From Mytilus galloprovincialis (Eukaryota > Mollusca > Bivalvia > Mytilida > Mytilidae), in NCBI RefSeq assembly GCF_965363235.1, contig NC_134839.1, forward strand, positions 56,697,560-56,761,559: 64,000 bases of DNA. Reading direction: 5' to 3'. The position numbers and the translations under genes are program-made. Position 1 is the stretch's first letter; each line of letters starts with the position of its first letter. Positions 34,899-46,379 of this stretch are shown here, piece by piece. The notes under the pieces are model-generated. The model was given only the letters and a program-made list of their open reading frames with translations, had not been told where the DNA came from and searched no databases.

Positions 34899-36684
34899 TA
34901 CCCCAGTCCCACTAGGCCACGATCGCACTACGATCTGTGAAAAAAATGCAAATTTTGATGATCGCGGTACGATCGTTTAGGTCGCAGTAAGGTCGTACCA
35001 CGGTCGTGGTGAGGTCTTCAAGATCGTGAAGAGCGTGGCCAACTTTGAACATGTTCAAAACAATCGTGGTGCGGTCGTGGCGAAATAAGGTCGTAGTAGA
35101 AGCGTAGTGAGAGCGCACTAAGATCGTAGTAAGATCGCAAAGGTCGCTGTACAATCGTAGCGAGAGCGTAGCGAAAGCGTGATTCTATTCAGAGAGATTG
35201 CGCTACGATCTCACAGCGACGTTATCACGACTTTACTACGACCATCACGTTCTCACCGCGACCCAACTACGCTTCCACTACGACTTTACCACGCTGTTCA
35301 CGACCATAGTACGATTCTAGCACGCCCTTGTCGTCCTCATCACGCTCTTCTCACGACCTTACTACGTTCACACTACGACCATCATTTTTATTGTCATTTT
35401 CACATAAAATATATAAAAAAAAACTCCCTAGATTTTATTTGTCTGAATGTATTTATCCATTTGCTCGAACGGCTCAACCATGCTTCTCGTTTTTATATAG
35501 ATTAGACCGTTGGTTTTTCCCGTTTAAATAGTTAAACATTAGTATTTTTTGGGGCCCTTTATAGCGTGCTGTTCGGTGTGAGCCAAGGCTCCGTATTGAA
35601 GGCCGTACTTTAGCCTATAATGGTTTACTTTTATAGATTTTTAAGTTGATGGAGAGTTCTCTCATTGGCACTCATACCACATCTTCCTATATATATTGAC
35701 ACATCTGTGTCATCTCTGCTATCTTTCACTAAAATATCATCATTTGAGCTTTATGGATCAGCAATAGGTTGTAATTTAGGTTTGGTTGGTCGTTCCGACA
35801 TCTCTCGATGACAAGTATTATACTACTTATGTGTATAGTATCAGTTTAATAGATGTCTGGAGCTGGCATGTCAGTTAACTGCTAGTAGTCTGTTGTTATT
35901 TATGTATTATTGTCATTTTCTTTATCTTCTTTAGTCACATCTTCTGACATCAGACTCGGACTTCTCTTGAACTGAATTTTAATGTGCGTATTGTTATGCG
36001 TTTACTTTTCTTCATTGGCTAGAGGTATAGGGGGAGGGTTGAGATCTCACAAACATGTTTAGCCCCACTATTTTTGCGCCTGTCCCAAGTCAGGAGCCTC
36101 TGGCCTTTGTTAGTCTTGTACTATTTTTAATTTTAGTTTCTTGTGTACTATTTGGAGTTTAGTATGACGTTCATACTTTGCTCCCTCTGCCTCTACATCA
36201 ACCCCTACCACCACGCCCACAAGTTCTAGTAGATTTTGGTGGCATGACTGTATTGTTTCCGGGAAATCTCAGTTTTAATCAGAAATAGAAGGAATGGAAC
36301 TATATTGATATGAAACACGATATTGACGGTATTGCTGACAACGTAGTAAGATCGCGGTATGAACGTAGTATAATCGTGGTAAGAACGTGCTATAATCGCA
36401 GTAAGATCGTGTTGCAATCGGATAACTCGTGGTATGGTCGTAGTGAGAACGTGAAGAGCATAGAAAGATCTTTATAAGCGTAGTGAAGTCGCAGAATAAG
36501 CGCGGTGAGAACGTGGTTTAATCGTAGCGGGATCGTTGTAGAAGCGTCATTAGGGCGTAGTAGCATCGTGAAAGCAACGAAAATTAACATTTGCATGCCG
36601 CTCATACCGCGACCTCACCACGATCTAAATTTATTTTAGATCGCGGTGAGCGTGGTGCGATCGTGGTCTAGTGGGACTGGGGCT
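34899..36684. mobile_element. 1.79-kb TIR element with TAA target duplication, non-autonomous
   Basis: Ends carry inverted repeats CCCCAGTCCCACTAG-CCACGATCGCAC (one mismatch inside) at 34901-34928 and at the right end. TAA flanks both sides (34896-34898, 36685-36687). Removing the element and one TAA restores the family A host at full length. Subterminal regions 34930-35390 and 36330-36670 are packed with CGTAGTAAGATCG-type short repeats, oppositely oriented at the two ends. No transposase. A 3-bp TWA duplication is typical of PIF/Harbinger, so that is the best guess. It contains a family B copy (35490-35695) and family E (36020-36175). Confidence 0.85.
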
Positions 36685-36930
36685 TAAGCTAATCTTTTCC
36701 TGTGGTAGAAAAACCTCATAAGTTCCAAAATTCAAAGTTTTGCAAACAGTTGATTTATAATAATAACCAAATCAATGATAATGCTTGTCACCACAGAATT
36801 GCTGACTACTGGGCATGGGCTTGTGATACCCTCGGATAATAAAAACGCCAACAGCAGTGGTTGAAAATAAATTGATCATAGATACCAGGGTGTAAATTTA
36901 ACTCTAAAATTTATAAAAATCAAAAGGGAG
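36685..36930 (-). repeat. Family A, right part of the interrupted copy
   Basis: Continues the family A copy after the TIR element, with GCTGACTACTGGGCATGGGC, TGATACCCTCGG and ATAGATACCAGG. Confidence 0.75.
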
Positions 36931-38329
36931 AAGGTTAATCCGTACAAAGTGCTATCGAGTTAACACTTTTTATACGATTGGAAATGAGATAACTTTATAT
37001 ATATATAAAAGATAAAGCATATCTACTTCCGGATGGCTAATGAGAAGCAGATAACTTTTTCCATGATGTTGTTTAAGTTTAGAATGTATAATTATGTCAG
37101 AAATAAGTCATCTGGACAGGTCATCACATGATACTAAAATATCATTTTGTGAAATTAGATACCAATACAACGTTACTTACATTCATTTCATAAACAACTG
37201 TATTGACTCTGGTCGAAAGTTGAATCCAGGCAGTAATATGTGATATATTGCCATCACTTGACATCCGTCAACGTCTGTCGTTTTCCGTCTTTTTACAGCT
37301 ACTTCCCGTTTCCATAACATTTATCTAAAAAATATACTCACCTGAAACTACTAAGCAAAACTTACCTAAATTAAACATTAGGTTAAGAAACACTGTAAAA
37401 GTTAAATTGTAAACTGCTAAAATGTTCATCACAATAAATTCACAAATAAGTTAACATGGCCGAATTAGTCAATCGGTTGCTGATCTTCCTCTTGAAATAA
37501 TATTTAAATGTATTTTTGCATCTTTGCAGAAACTATGACTATTAGAGAGTAACTTTTGAAAGCAAAAATGTCGCTATAATAGAATCCAAACCCAAAATAT
37601 TCAACAAACCCCAGATCTCAAGTTGTCGTCCTTGATTTTTTTTCTCTGTGTTTTCTAACATCGAATTTTAATCACACAAAATATGTATGTTCATGACAGT
37701 CCTGAAGCACAGCAGGCCACTGGGCTATTAATACTATCGAAAACTTACAGTTAACCAGCTGATTTTTTAAGGAGTTATTTGCCATGTATGATAATTTTTC
37801 CATTTCTTAATTTTTTCAAAGAATCCAACATGACCGATGTGTCAATTGATTCCTTTTAGGACTTGTTGTCCTTGAAATGTTAATTTAGATTTACTATGTT
37901 TAGCTTTTTTTACGGAAATAATAACAGAAGAGGGATGAAAAAGAAGCGGATAGCATCGAATATAGGTAATATATATTCAAAGTATAACACCTAAAACAGA
38001 TGCCGAGTTGTTTTTCGATTATACAATGGAATATAAATACAGATTATAAGACTAGTTTTAATCACTTAGGTTTATAGTTTTAACGTAGATTTTGAAATGG
38101 TTACTTCATCGGACGGCGTCTAGGTGATGAGGAAAGCTTGTATTTCCTTTTTGGTGAAAAATTGTCTCTTTTATAACCCATCAACATTTTAAATTACAGC
38201 TGTGGTATTGAACATAACTGTAAGGTAAATTCCGATATTAACGAGTGTCTTGTGGTTTTCTTTGGAAAAAGCAAGAGATTACTACTTTTCTTTGATAGCA
38301 CATAATTTTGTATGAAACTGTGTAGATCT
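36931..38329. other. No gene recognised
   Basis: AT-rich unique-looking DNA with a small family A trace near 37705. No coding signal on either strand. Confidence 0.5.
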
Positions 38330-38930
38330 GAATCAGATACTTGAGGACAGATCTGTATATAGCCAAAAGCATAATATTCCAGGTGCTATTATGTGGTATT
38401 TAATGTCGATAAACTACATGCAGCTTGGAGTTTGTTTGATTGAAACTCATGAGAATTATACTTGCTAATCATTCTCATAAATATTAATTGTAAATATAAT
38501 GAAAAATATATCATGTTGTATTTTGAATTAATTATTTAATATAAAAACATAGACATAATATGATATTTCATTTGAAAATGTTCGTATTTCATTTAAGTTT
38601 AATAAAAGATCATGACAAGCGATGCAAAATATTTTATTCAGATTTGAAAGAGAAGAAAACATATACATAAACTATTGTTTAAAAATCTTATTATAGAATT
38701 AAGATACACAATGCACCATTTTATGGTGTAAATCAAATCAACTGTAAATAAAATGGTTACGTTTTAGTAAGCGAATATTCGTGTGTTCAAAATTCCAATG
38801 ACACTGAAACAAATGTTTGAATATCGTATTTTGAATTGTGTTTTACCTATTTTGTCATTTGTTGTTAATAAAAATTATTTTGAAAATAAGCCAATTACTT
38901 GTGACACAATTTAGGACTATATGAGTACTT
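38330..38930. repeat. Segmental duplicate of 47450-49125
   Basis: Colinear with 47450-47521 and 48652-49125, for example ATGTCGATAAACTA, AACTATTGTTTAA, CGTTTTAGTAAGC/TGTTTTAGTAAGC and AATATTCGTGTGT. Family A was inserted in the second copy only. It lies 3' of receptor 3. Confidence 0.8.
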
Positions 38931-39279
38931 GGACTATCGACAAGTCTGTGAAGATATTCAAAAATGTCAATCTGTAATCAAATGGGAAAAAAGGGGGTTG
39001 GTATAAAAGTAACTGTTTTTATTATACCACTACCTGTTTTCACAAGTCATCATCAAATTGTGTCCCGCTCTAGTAATATTTATATATAAAGTTTCAACAT
39101 AATTTCACAAATCTCTAATAAGGTGAGTGTGTTATAATCACGAGCGTCAAATTATAGAACACATCATATGTATGATAGAAGAATAATCATATAAAATAGA
39201 CGATAAAATCAATTGAATATCAGTGTCCATTAGAGATTTTTCTTTATGCTAAAAACAAATTGCACGATAAAATAAATCA

Positions 39280-39285
39280 TTTATT
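39280..39285 (-). terminator. Poly(A) signal candidate, receptor 3
   Basis: AATAAA on the minus strand about 92 nt after the stop codon. Confidence 0.5.
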
Positions 39286-39376
39286 TAATATCAGCCCTTG
39301 TAGTTCATGTTCTTTTTTGGTGATATCTTGAATTCAAACTATGAAACAAATTATATCATTAATTTAAACTCAGCAA

Positions 39377-40567
39377 TCACACTGCAACATCTATGATATA
39401 TATAGCATTGACGATTAAAATTACAACAGTAATGAATATACCGCATACAATGTCAATCTCCTTTCCGACATCGGTCCATTTAATTTCCTCACCGTTTTCC
39501 TTTTCACTATATTTTCCCTTTTTTATACTACAACAACACATCTTACAGCGTACTATTCTTGAAACATTTACAAATCTCCGCATACACTTAGTGACTGGGT
39601 ATTCACCCTCCCGATGATAATATCGTGAGCTTAAAATAACCATCATAACAATGAAAGCACTAATGCTAACATCGGCAAATAGAAGAATAGATATTGAAGA
39701 CAATCGGGGAATTGAAGTTGCGGGAAGATTTTCAGATGAAATAGTCAAGAAAACTGCGATTGCCAAAAGAACTGTTACAGCATATCCAACTCTTTCTCCG
39801 CTTTCTGGTGGAAGTAAAAACACAAAAATGTTTAAAATAATCATCACACTAATTGGGAGAATCAGATTAAGAACGAAAAACATGGGATGGCGTTTAAGTA
39901 ACATTGAAAATGTTATGAGTTGAAGGTCTTCTCGTTTTGTAACACTTGATTCAATAAATTCCCATGTCTTTTGTGGATTTAACAAATCGTGCACAACATA
40001 GTCAAAAATTGATACAACGGATATTTCCTCATTTGTATATCCCCATGGTAATATTTCAAGATTGCAAATCTGTGCATCGAATGGATACCTCGAAACGTCG
40101 GCATTACAGAATACCTCATAATTATCTCCAGTGGTCCATGTAACAACACCGTTACTCTGTACTCTTATCACATTTTCGTCTCTATAGATTAACTTTACAC
40201 CATCATATGAATTTCCAATAATAAAAGATGGTTTCCAAATTATATGCTCTTGGAGAGTAAATTGTTCGATTCCGTTTTCTGTGCTATTCCAAGGTATAGT
40301 CTGATCAACCCAACTTATATTAAAGTATCCGGTTAAACTTAATTTCCCCTCAACTTCATTAAATTCTTTGATATATATTAAATGAAAAAACAAATAAATA
40401 TCCACTTTCGATTTATGGTCAAGGACTGGCCGCAAATTTATGTTTTTACCACCGGTTATATTTTTGAAGAACTCGTCAAAATTCCTATAAGATATCGAAT
40501 AACTTTCTCTCAAAAATGATACTAAAATTATCAAAATTACTACACATCCACCATTTTGGATCTTCAT
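39377..40567 (-). CDS. nAChR-class Cys-loop ion channel subunit, C-terminally shortened (receptor 3)
   Basis: A 396-residue paralogue. It aligns without gaps with the other two to residue 396, then stops six residues early. A TGA replaces the Gly codon found in the others, and the old TAA is still in frame six codons later (39359-39361). The lost tail follows M4, so the channel fold should be complete. Signal peptide, N36 and N94 sites, Cys-loop C154-C168, Trp175 and the GERVG pore motif are kept. The 20' residue is Glu instead of Asp, and the Cys after the M1 proline (240) is Ser. The loop-C Cys pair is absent. The start is fixed by an in-frame TAA in the leader. Confidence 0.94.
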   Translation of the reverse strand: MKIQNGGCVVILIILVSFLRESYSISYRNFDEFFKNITGGKNINLRPVLDHKSKVDIYLFFHLIYIKEFNEVEGKLSLTGYFNISWVDQTIPWNSTENGIEQFTLQEHIIWKPSFIIGNSYDGVKLIYRDENVIRVQSNGVVTWTTGDNYEVFCNADVSRYPFDAQICNLEILPWGYTNEEISVVSIFDYVVHDLLNPQKTWEFIESSVTKREDLQLITFSMLLKRHPMFFVLNLILPISVMIILNIFVFLLPPESGERVGYAVTVLLAIAVFLTISSENLPATSIPRLSSISILLFADVSISAFIVMMVILSSRYYHREGEYPVTKCMRRFVNVSRIVRCKMCCCSIKKGKYSEKENGEEIKWTDVGKEIDIVCGIFITVVILIVNAIYIIDVAV

Positions 40568-40596
40568 TTTTCCAACTTATACTTGGAGTTTATCTG
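40568..40596 (-). promoter_or_regulatory. 3' splice site and 5' leader of receptor 3
   Basis: The minus strand reads CTTTAATTGACAG followed by a 26-nt leader beginning ATAAACTCC, then the ATG. The implied intron is 40594-44349. It contains the reverse-transcriptase remnant and the 147-bp-repeat insertion. Confidence 0.75.
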
Positions 40597-41366
40597 TCAA
40601 TTAAAGAACATTAACATTTGATCAATAATTCTACTTAACGAATATAGTGTGGTATTTTGGATTTGTTACATTATATATTTATTAACAAAATCTGTTTGTT
40701 TCATTTCACTTCAAGAGGCCAAGCTTTTTCATATTGTGTTCGTTTTTTGTTACAACAAGCACAGCACAACAAACGGCATCCTATTTAATTAGATGTTGCA
40801 GTATATGGTAATTCTTATTCTAATTCCTCTGTGTTTAGCATTGTTTACAAAAACATTACAGCAGCCACGTGTGTATTTAAAAAAGCAATGAGCGAAAGAC
40901 TATTGTCTTTATTGAAGATGATTTATTCAATCTGAGCTATTTGTTTTAATTTTTGGATCGTTTCAATATATGTATATGTTATTCACGAAAACTAAGGTTT
41001 TGGTTTTATAAAACAATCTGTAGTTTTTAATGAAACATGTAAGTGTTTATCAACCATTAGACGACCCTTATCTCTTATATTTTGAAAAGATACACCCTGC
41101 ATATGAAAATCTATTTTCAGTGAATTTAATATTTGCGTGATGAATCGTTGACTATTTTTTATGTCTAAATCATATAGTCAATCAACCAACAAACAAGACT
41201 GATGCAATCTTTACATAGCAAAACCTAAGCATTTCGAATAGTCCAATATTTTATAACCAGTTGTTGATTTAAACAAAAAGAACCTATTCATGATATTTAA
41301 CATCAATACAGAAATGCTGACTAACATAGCTGTGTCATCATCTTGGGACGAAATTTCCACTGGGTA

Positions 41367-41839
41367 GAAAAAAAAAGAGGGACGAAAGATACCAAAGGGA
41401 AAGTCAAACTCATAAATCTAAAACAAACTGACAACGCCATGGCTAAAAATGAAAAAGACAAACAGAAAAACAATAGTACACATGACACAACATAGAAAAC
41501 TAAAGAATTAACAACACGAACCCCACCAAAAACTAGGGGTGATCTCAGGTGCTCCGGAAGGGTAAGCAGATCCTGCTTCACATTTGGCACCCGTCGTGTT
41601 GATTATGTGATTACAAATCCGGTAAATAGTCTTATTCGGTAGGTCACATTCATGAAAGGGAAGGGGATTGTAGTTACGACGTAAGGAACATATCCGATAT
41701 CATTTGTGAAACGGTTATTCCATAACGGTTAACCAACTCGTGATGGCGTCCGTAAAATTTACGAAGGGATGATTTCAACTTCACCATTTGGAACTCTTGG
41801 TTTAATAGCTTCCTTGTGAGCAGTAACCCTCTATCAAGA
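41367..41839 (-). mobile_element. Reverse-transcriptase retroelement remnant, 3' part
   Basis: Tail (AGAGGGACGAAAGATACC at the left) and C-terminal coding piece (LLLTRKLLNQEFQMVKLKSS, GITVSQMISDMFLTS). It is interrupted at 41840 and resumes at 42913. Confidence 0.85.
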
Positions 41840-42912
41840 CAAGAGTGCACACGCTGAAATGTCTCGCCTTCTTTACTAATCACTGATATTATGTTGAAAG
41901 TCCTAAGTATAAAGCTTTATTAAAAACTGTTACATAAAATTAACATTAACCAAGATAACTAAACAAAGACCAATGAACCATGAAAATGAGGTCAAGGTCA
42001 GATGAACCATGACAGGCAGACATGTACAGCTAGCAATGCTTCCATACAACAAATATAGTTGACCTATTACTTATAGTTTAAGAAAAACAGACCAAAACAC
42101 AAAAACTTAACACTGAGCAATGAACCGTGAAAATGAGGTCGAGGTCAAATAAAACCTGCGCAACTGACATATAGATAATAAAATATTTCCGTACACCAAA
42201 TATAGTTGACCTATGGCATATAGTATTAGATAAAAAGACCAAAGCTCAAAAACTTAACTTTGACCACTCAACCATGAAAATGAGGTCAAGGTCAGATGAC
42301 ATCTGCCCGCTTGACATGTACACCTTACTATCATTCCATACAACAAATATAGTAGATCTATTGCATAAAGTATGAGAAAAACAGACCAAAACACAAAAAC
42401 TTAACTATAACCACTGAACCATGAAAATGAGGTCAAGGTCAGATGACCCCTGCCAGTTGGACATATACACCTTACAGTCCTTCCATACACCGAATATACT
42501 AGCCCTATTGCTTATAGTATCTGAGATATGGACTTGACCACCAAAACTTAACCTTGTTCACTGATCCATGAAATGAGGTCGAGGTCAAGTGAAAACTGTC
42601 TGACGGGCATGAGGACCTTGCAAGGTACGCACATACCAAATATAATTATCCTATTACTTATAATAAGAGAGAATTCAACATTACAAAAAATCTGAACTTT
42701 TTTTAAGTGGTCACTGAACCGTGAAAATGAGGTCAAGGACATTTGACATGTGACTGACGGAAACTTCGTAACATGAGGCATCTATATACAAAGTATGAAG
42801 CATCCAGGTCTTCTACCTTCTAAAATATAAAGCTTTTAAGAAGTTAGCTAACGCCGCCGCCGGATCACTATCCCTATGTCGAGCTTTCTGCAACAAAAAT
42901 TGCAGGCTCGAC
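41840..42912 (-). mobile_element. 1.07-kb element with six 147-bp tandem repeats, inserted in the retroelement
   Basis: Same family as 11340-12250, inverted. Six monomers are marked by GAGGTC at 41988, 42135, 42282, 42429, 42575 and 42729, so most steps are 146-147 bp. In its own orientation the end is TCGAGCCTGCAA, about 6 nt, TTGCAG, then GCTCGA, which folds into a terminal hairpin. The other end is GTGCACTCTTG. The host retroelement resumes within a base or two and no target duplication is clear. A Helitron-like non-autonomous element is the best guess. Confidence 0.8.
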
Positions 42913-43190
42913 AAAAATCATGATAGGAAATGTAAGCACGGCAATATCGTATCAATTGGGAAATATATACCCCGTATGCAGGTGCTGCTGGAATGTTGCT
43001 ACTTAGAAATGGAAAGTTCACAATTGGAAAGCTGAAATCATCTCTTTTGTCGTAAAGTTTTGTTTTCAACCGCCCCTCATTGTCAATTTCTAGATGTAAG
43101 TCAAGATATGAAGCCGACTTAACTGTATCTGTAGTATCCTTTATCTCCAATTCGAAATGGTGGTTGTGAAAATTATTCAAGTCTACATAA
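42913..43190 (-). mobile_element. Reverse-transcriptase retroelement remnant, 5' part
   Basis: Continues the copy that begins at 41367. It carries frames for LEIDNEGRLKTKLYDKRDDF and IPAAPAYGVYISQLIRYCRA, then ends near 43190, 5' truncated. Confidence 0.85.
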
Positions 43191-44349
43191 TATCAACCAA
43201 AATTATTGGACGGAGAACTCAATAAGAAGTTGAAGAGTATTGAAACGCTTAACTTTCAAACAGTTTTGCAAAATACGAATAAGGCTTTGAAGTAGGAAAA
43301 CATTAAAATTTCGAATATTTTCCTATATATTTCATATCAACACGGAAACAGCAGGCTACTTCCCTAGTGATACCATCGGAGGCTAATCATAAACCAAGTA
43401 ATTTGCAGCTTCTATATATATGTAAATGAAAAGGTAGACCTTGAAATAATAGAAATGCATATCAAAAGATATTGTAACAAAAATCTGACCTTTACGAAGA
43501 AATGCATAAAAAATAGTATCGCATACATATATCAGGGTAATTATTGTAATGCACTGGTTACGAAATTTGACATGTTGAGTTTAGACACAGGGCACAAAAA
43601 GTATTGAATATGCATAAACTATTTGCCACTACACATTAAGTACTGGCATCGGTACCTGTTATATCTATACATTTACTCATTATAAAATGTGTCTGGAGAA
43701 CTCATATGGACATGGATAAATGCTAAACTGACGTTTTTACATCGCAAATTGTACTCTGCATGCAGACAAAGCACTGCATCTGATTATTTTAAAAGCAAGG
43801 CATAAGAGTTCAAATGCATGTTATGATACAGAAGATTTCGCTAAGCACTATGTTTTTTTTACAGCATTAGACATTTTTAATTGATTTTTATAAAATTGAG
43901 ATAGGAAATGGGGAATGTGTCAAAGCGACAACAACCCGACCATAGAGCAGACAACATATAGTTTGTTCTTATGTTGGATTGTTTCGCAACTGTCATAAAC
44001 TATTGTGTCATAAACAAGGACGATCGTTCTCTATATTGAAATAGATTGATATGTTTTCATAGCAAAACAAACGATATGTTTTTTCTCATTGTTGAAGGTC
44101 GTATGGTTATTTATAATTTCTAACATGCACTTCATTTATACGTTGGTGGATCGTTGTCTCATTAGCAACTCATATAACATCTCTTCATTTATATATAAGA
44201 AAGAGTTAGCGTGGAGAACCGGATTATCCTTGGGGATTATATGCACGTATTAAACAACGAAATCAGCAAGTTCATAAACAATTAATTATCAGCAAGAAAA
44301 CTAATTACTAATTATTAAAAAAAAATATTTAAAGAATGAATAGACTTAC

Positions 44350-44570
44350 CTTTAATGCGTTTCTGGGTGGGTTTTTTTTAGAACGTTGTCGTTATGTTCA
44401 AAGAGGTAAATACACTTTATTATTTAATAAACTGCTAAATAGTTACATAAAATGCTATTTCAACAATCATATATCCACCATATCGAAATCCCATTTGTTA
44501 AGTGATCAGTTTTAAATGGATTGAAAAGGAATAAAGCGTTAACATCATTTGAGCTATGGTATAAAAGATA
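44350..44570 (-). promoter_or_regulatory. Non-coding exon 1 and promoter block of receptor 3
   Basis: Conserved first-exon block ending ATTAAAG|GTAAGT on the minus strand, with the donor GT at 44349-44348. An upstream ORF of 19 codons runs from ATG at 44494 to a stop at 44435-44437, beginning MGFRYGGYM. It is homologous to the uORF of receptor 2. TSS inferred from alignment of the five blocks. Confidence 0.6.
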
Positions 44571-45745
44571 CTTTCAATAAAATGTCATTACTTTATTAAC
44601 TTATTTGAACGGTTATCTTCCTATTGTTTTAATGCATTACGGAGGAACCATTGACTCCATAATTACTTGAATCGAATTTATTTTAAAATCAACCCAATCA
44701 GTTTTTTAAATCTTCACATATTTCATTATCAAATGGATGCTAATTGTATAGAAAACAACCTTGTAAGAGAATAATTGATCCAGTTACGTGTTATCAAATG
44801 CATCCATCATGTTTTAAAAGGTGAATTATTAATTACTTAATCGTAGTTTGGTCTTAATTGTTTTTTTTTAAATTATGAAGCGAGAATTGTTCATTTATAA
44901 TTTAAAGGTTAAACATGGAGTTTCAACCTCACTCGAAAGTAAATGATAGATTCGATTCTTTGTAATATGCTATAATTAATTTCAAGATACTAGTTCAATA
45001 GCATAAATTCAGATCATTGATGTATTTAGTAGAAACAACTATGTAACCAGTACGTAAAAGTCCGTCCCGTACCAAATCTTAAGCTTTAGGATTTGTCTAC
45101 CAAATTATGGTGGGTCCCGGACTTACTTAAATGAACTATACGATTCTATTCTCTGAAGGGTGCACGATGTCTTAGCTAACATACTATTTTACCTTTAATT
45201 CACATGTTAAAAAATCCAAAACGACACAGTACCATACCTAATTGATAACACCTTCTAGAGTTCATTCTAAATGTGTTTGGAAATGTAAAATTTTGTCCCA
45301 AAGGTAAAAACATTAAGTCTAACAAAAAAAACGTGTATCAATTAAAACAGGAAATTTATATGTTGTGTACCCAAATACTAGTTTAACTCGGGTAATTATA
45401 CTATTTCAGTGAAATGGACGCAACACTAAACTCTGAAACATAACAATGAACTAAATTTAAAAAAAATACACATGCTAACAAAGATAACCAATTTTATTTG
45501 TTAATTGAAAATTAAGCGGAATAAAATAATTTAAGACAGCAGTGAAGATAATTCTGTTTTAATTGGTTATTATTATTAACCGACTTAAATAAAAGAGTGA
45601 GCTATTAATACTGTAAATGTATGATGTCTCTAGTCTGGTCAAAGGGTCAGACTGTCCTACTTAATTAAACGATATATTGTTGAAATTAGATAACATGTTT
45701 TCACGTGCAGAGAAATTTCACTTATGACCAATGCATGATTGGATT

Positions 45746-45910
45746 TCATCTTTCTAATTGGTCAATGATTTTGCAGGTCAGCACGAGTTCACGTGTAAGT
45801 GCATTGTACCCACTTTCTTTTATCATCAGCATTTGGTGTGTTAACTTGTGATTCGTATCAAACAGTTCGTTCAAAATTCCCACCCACATACCTCCCTTAA
45901 TGTTATCTTT
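45746..45910 (-). CDS. Possible terminal coding exon, unrecognised
   Basis: An open frame on the minus strand whose sequence (for example WVGILNELFDTNHKLTHQML) looks protein-like rather than repeat-derived, ending in TGA at 45746. It lies about 1.3 kb downstream of the Gla-like pseudo-exon in the duplicated block, but does not resemble Gla-like exons 2 or 3. No clear acceptor or poly(A) signal was fixed. It could be chance or a transposon fragment. Confidence 0.2.
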   Translation of the reverse strand, partial: KDNIKGGMWVGILNELFDTNHKLTHQMLMIKESGYNALTRELVLTCKIIDQLER

Positions 45911-46379
45911 TGAAGTAGATATGTAACAATTCAAAAGAGAAAACTGACGGCCTTATTTATATATAAAAAAAGAAGGAAAAACAAATAGGTAGCACATGAA
46001 CAAACGGCAACCACTATTTACAGGCTCCTGATTTGGGACAGGCACATACATAAATAACGTAGCGGGGTTTAACATGTTAGCTGGATCCCAATTCCCCCCA
46101 AACCTTGGACAGTGGTTTAACAGTACAACATAAGAACGAACTATAAAAATCAGTTGAAAAGGACTGAACTCATCAGATGGACAAAATGTTATTAATTATG
46201 GCACCCTCAACGGAGTTGGGGTGACATATTGTTATTGTTCGTTTCTTTTTTTCTTATATTTATTCTTCCACACTTTTTTGTCCATGCTATTTCTCAGAAT
46301 TGGCTTGGACAATATTGATAGAACTATACCATAATGAGGACCATTATATGAAATTGTGCAACCGGGGTATGGCATCATC

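Noticed and set aside
35179..35531. ORFs rich in RSHHDLTT-type repeats, also on the other strand at 34912 and 36226-36605
   Set aside because: They are translations of the CGTAGTAAGATCG subterminal repeats of the TIR element, open in several frames.
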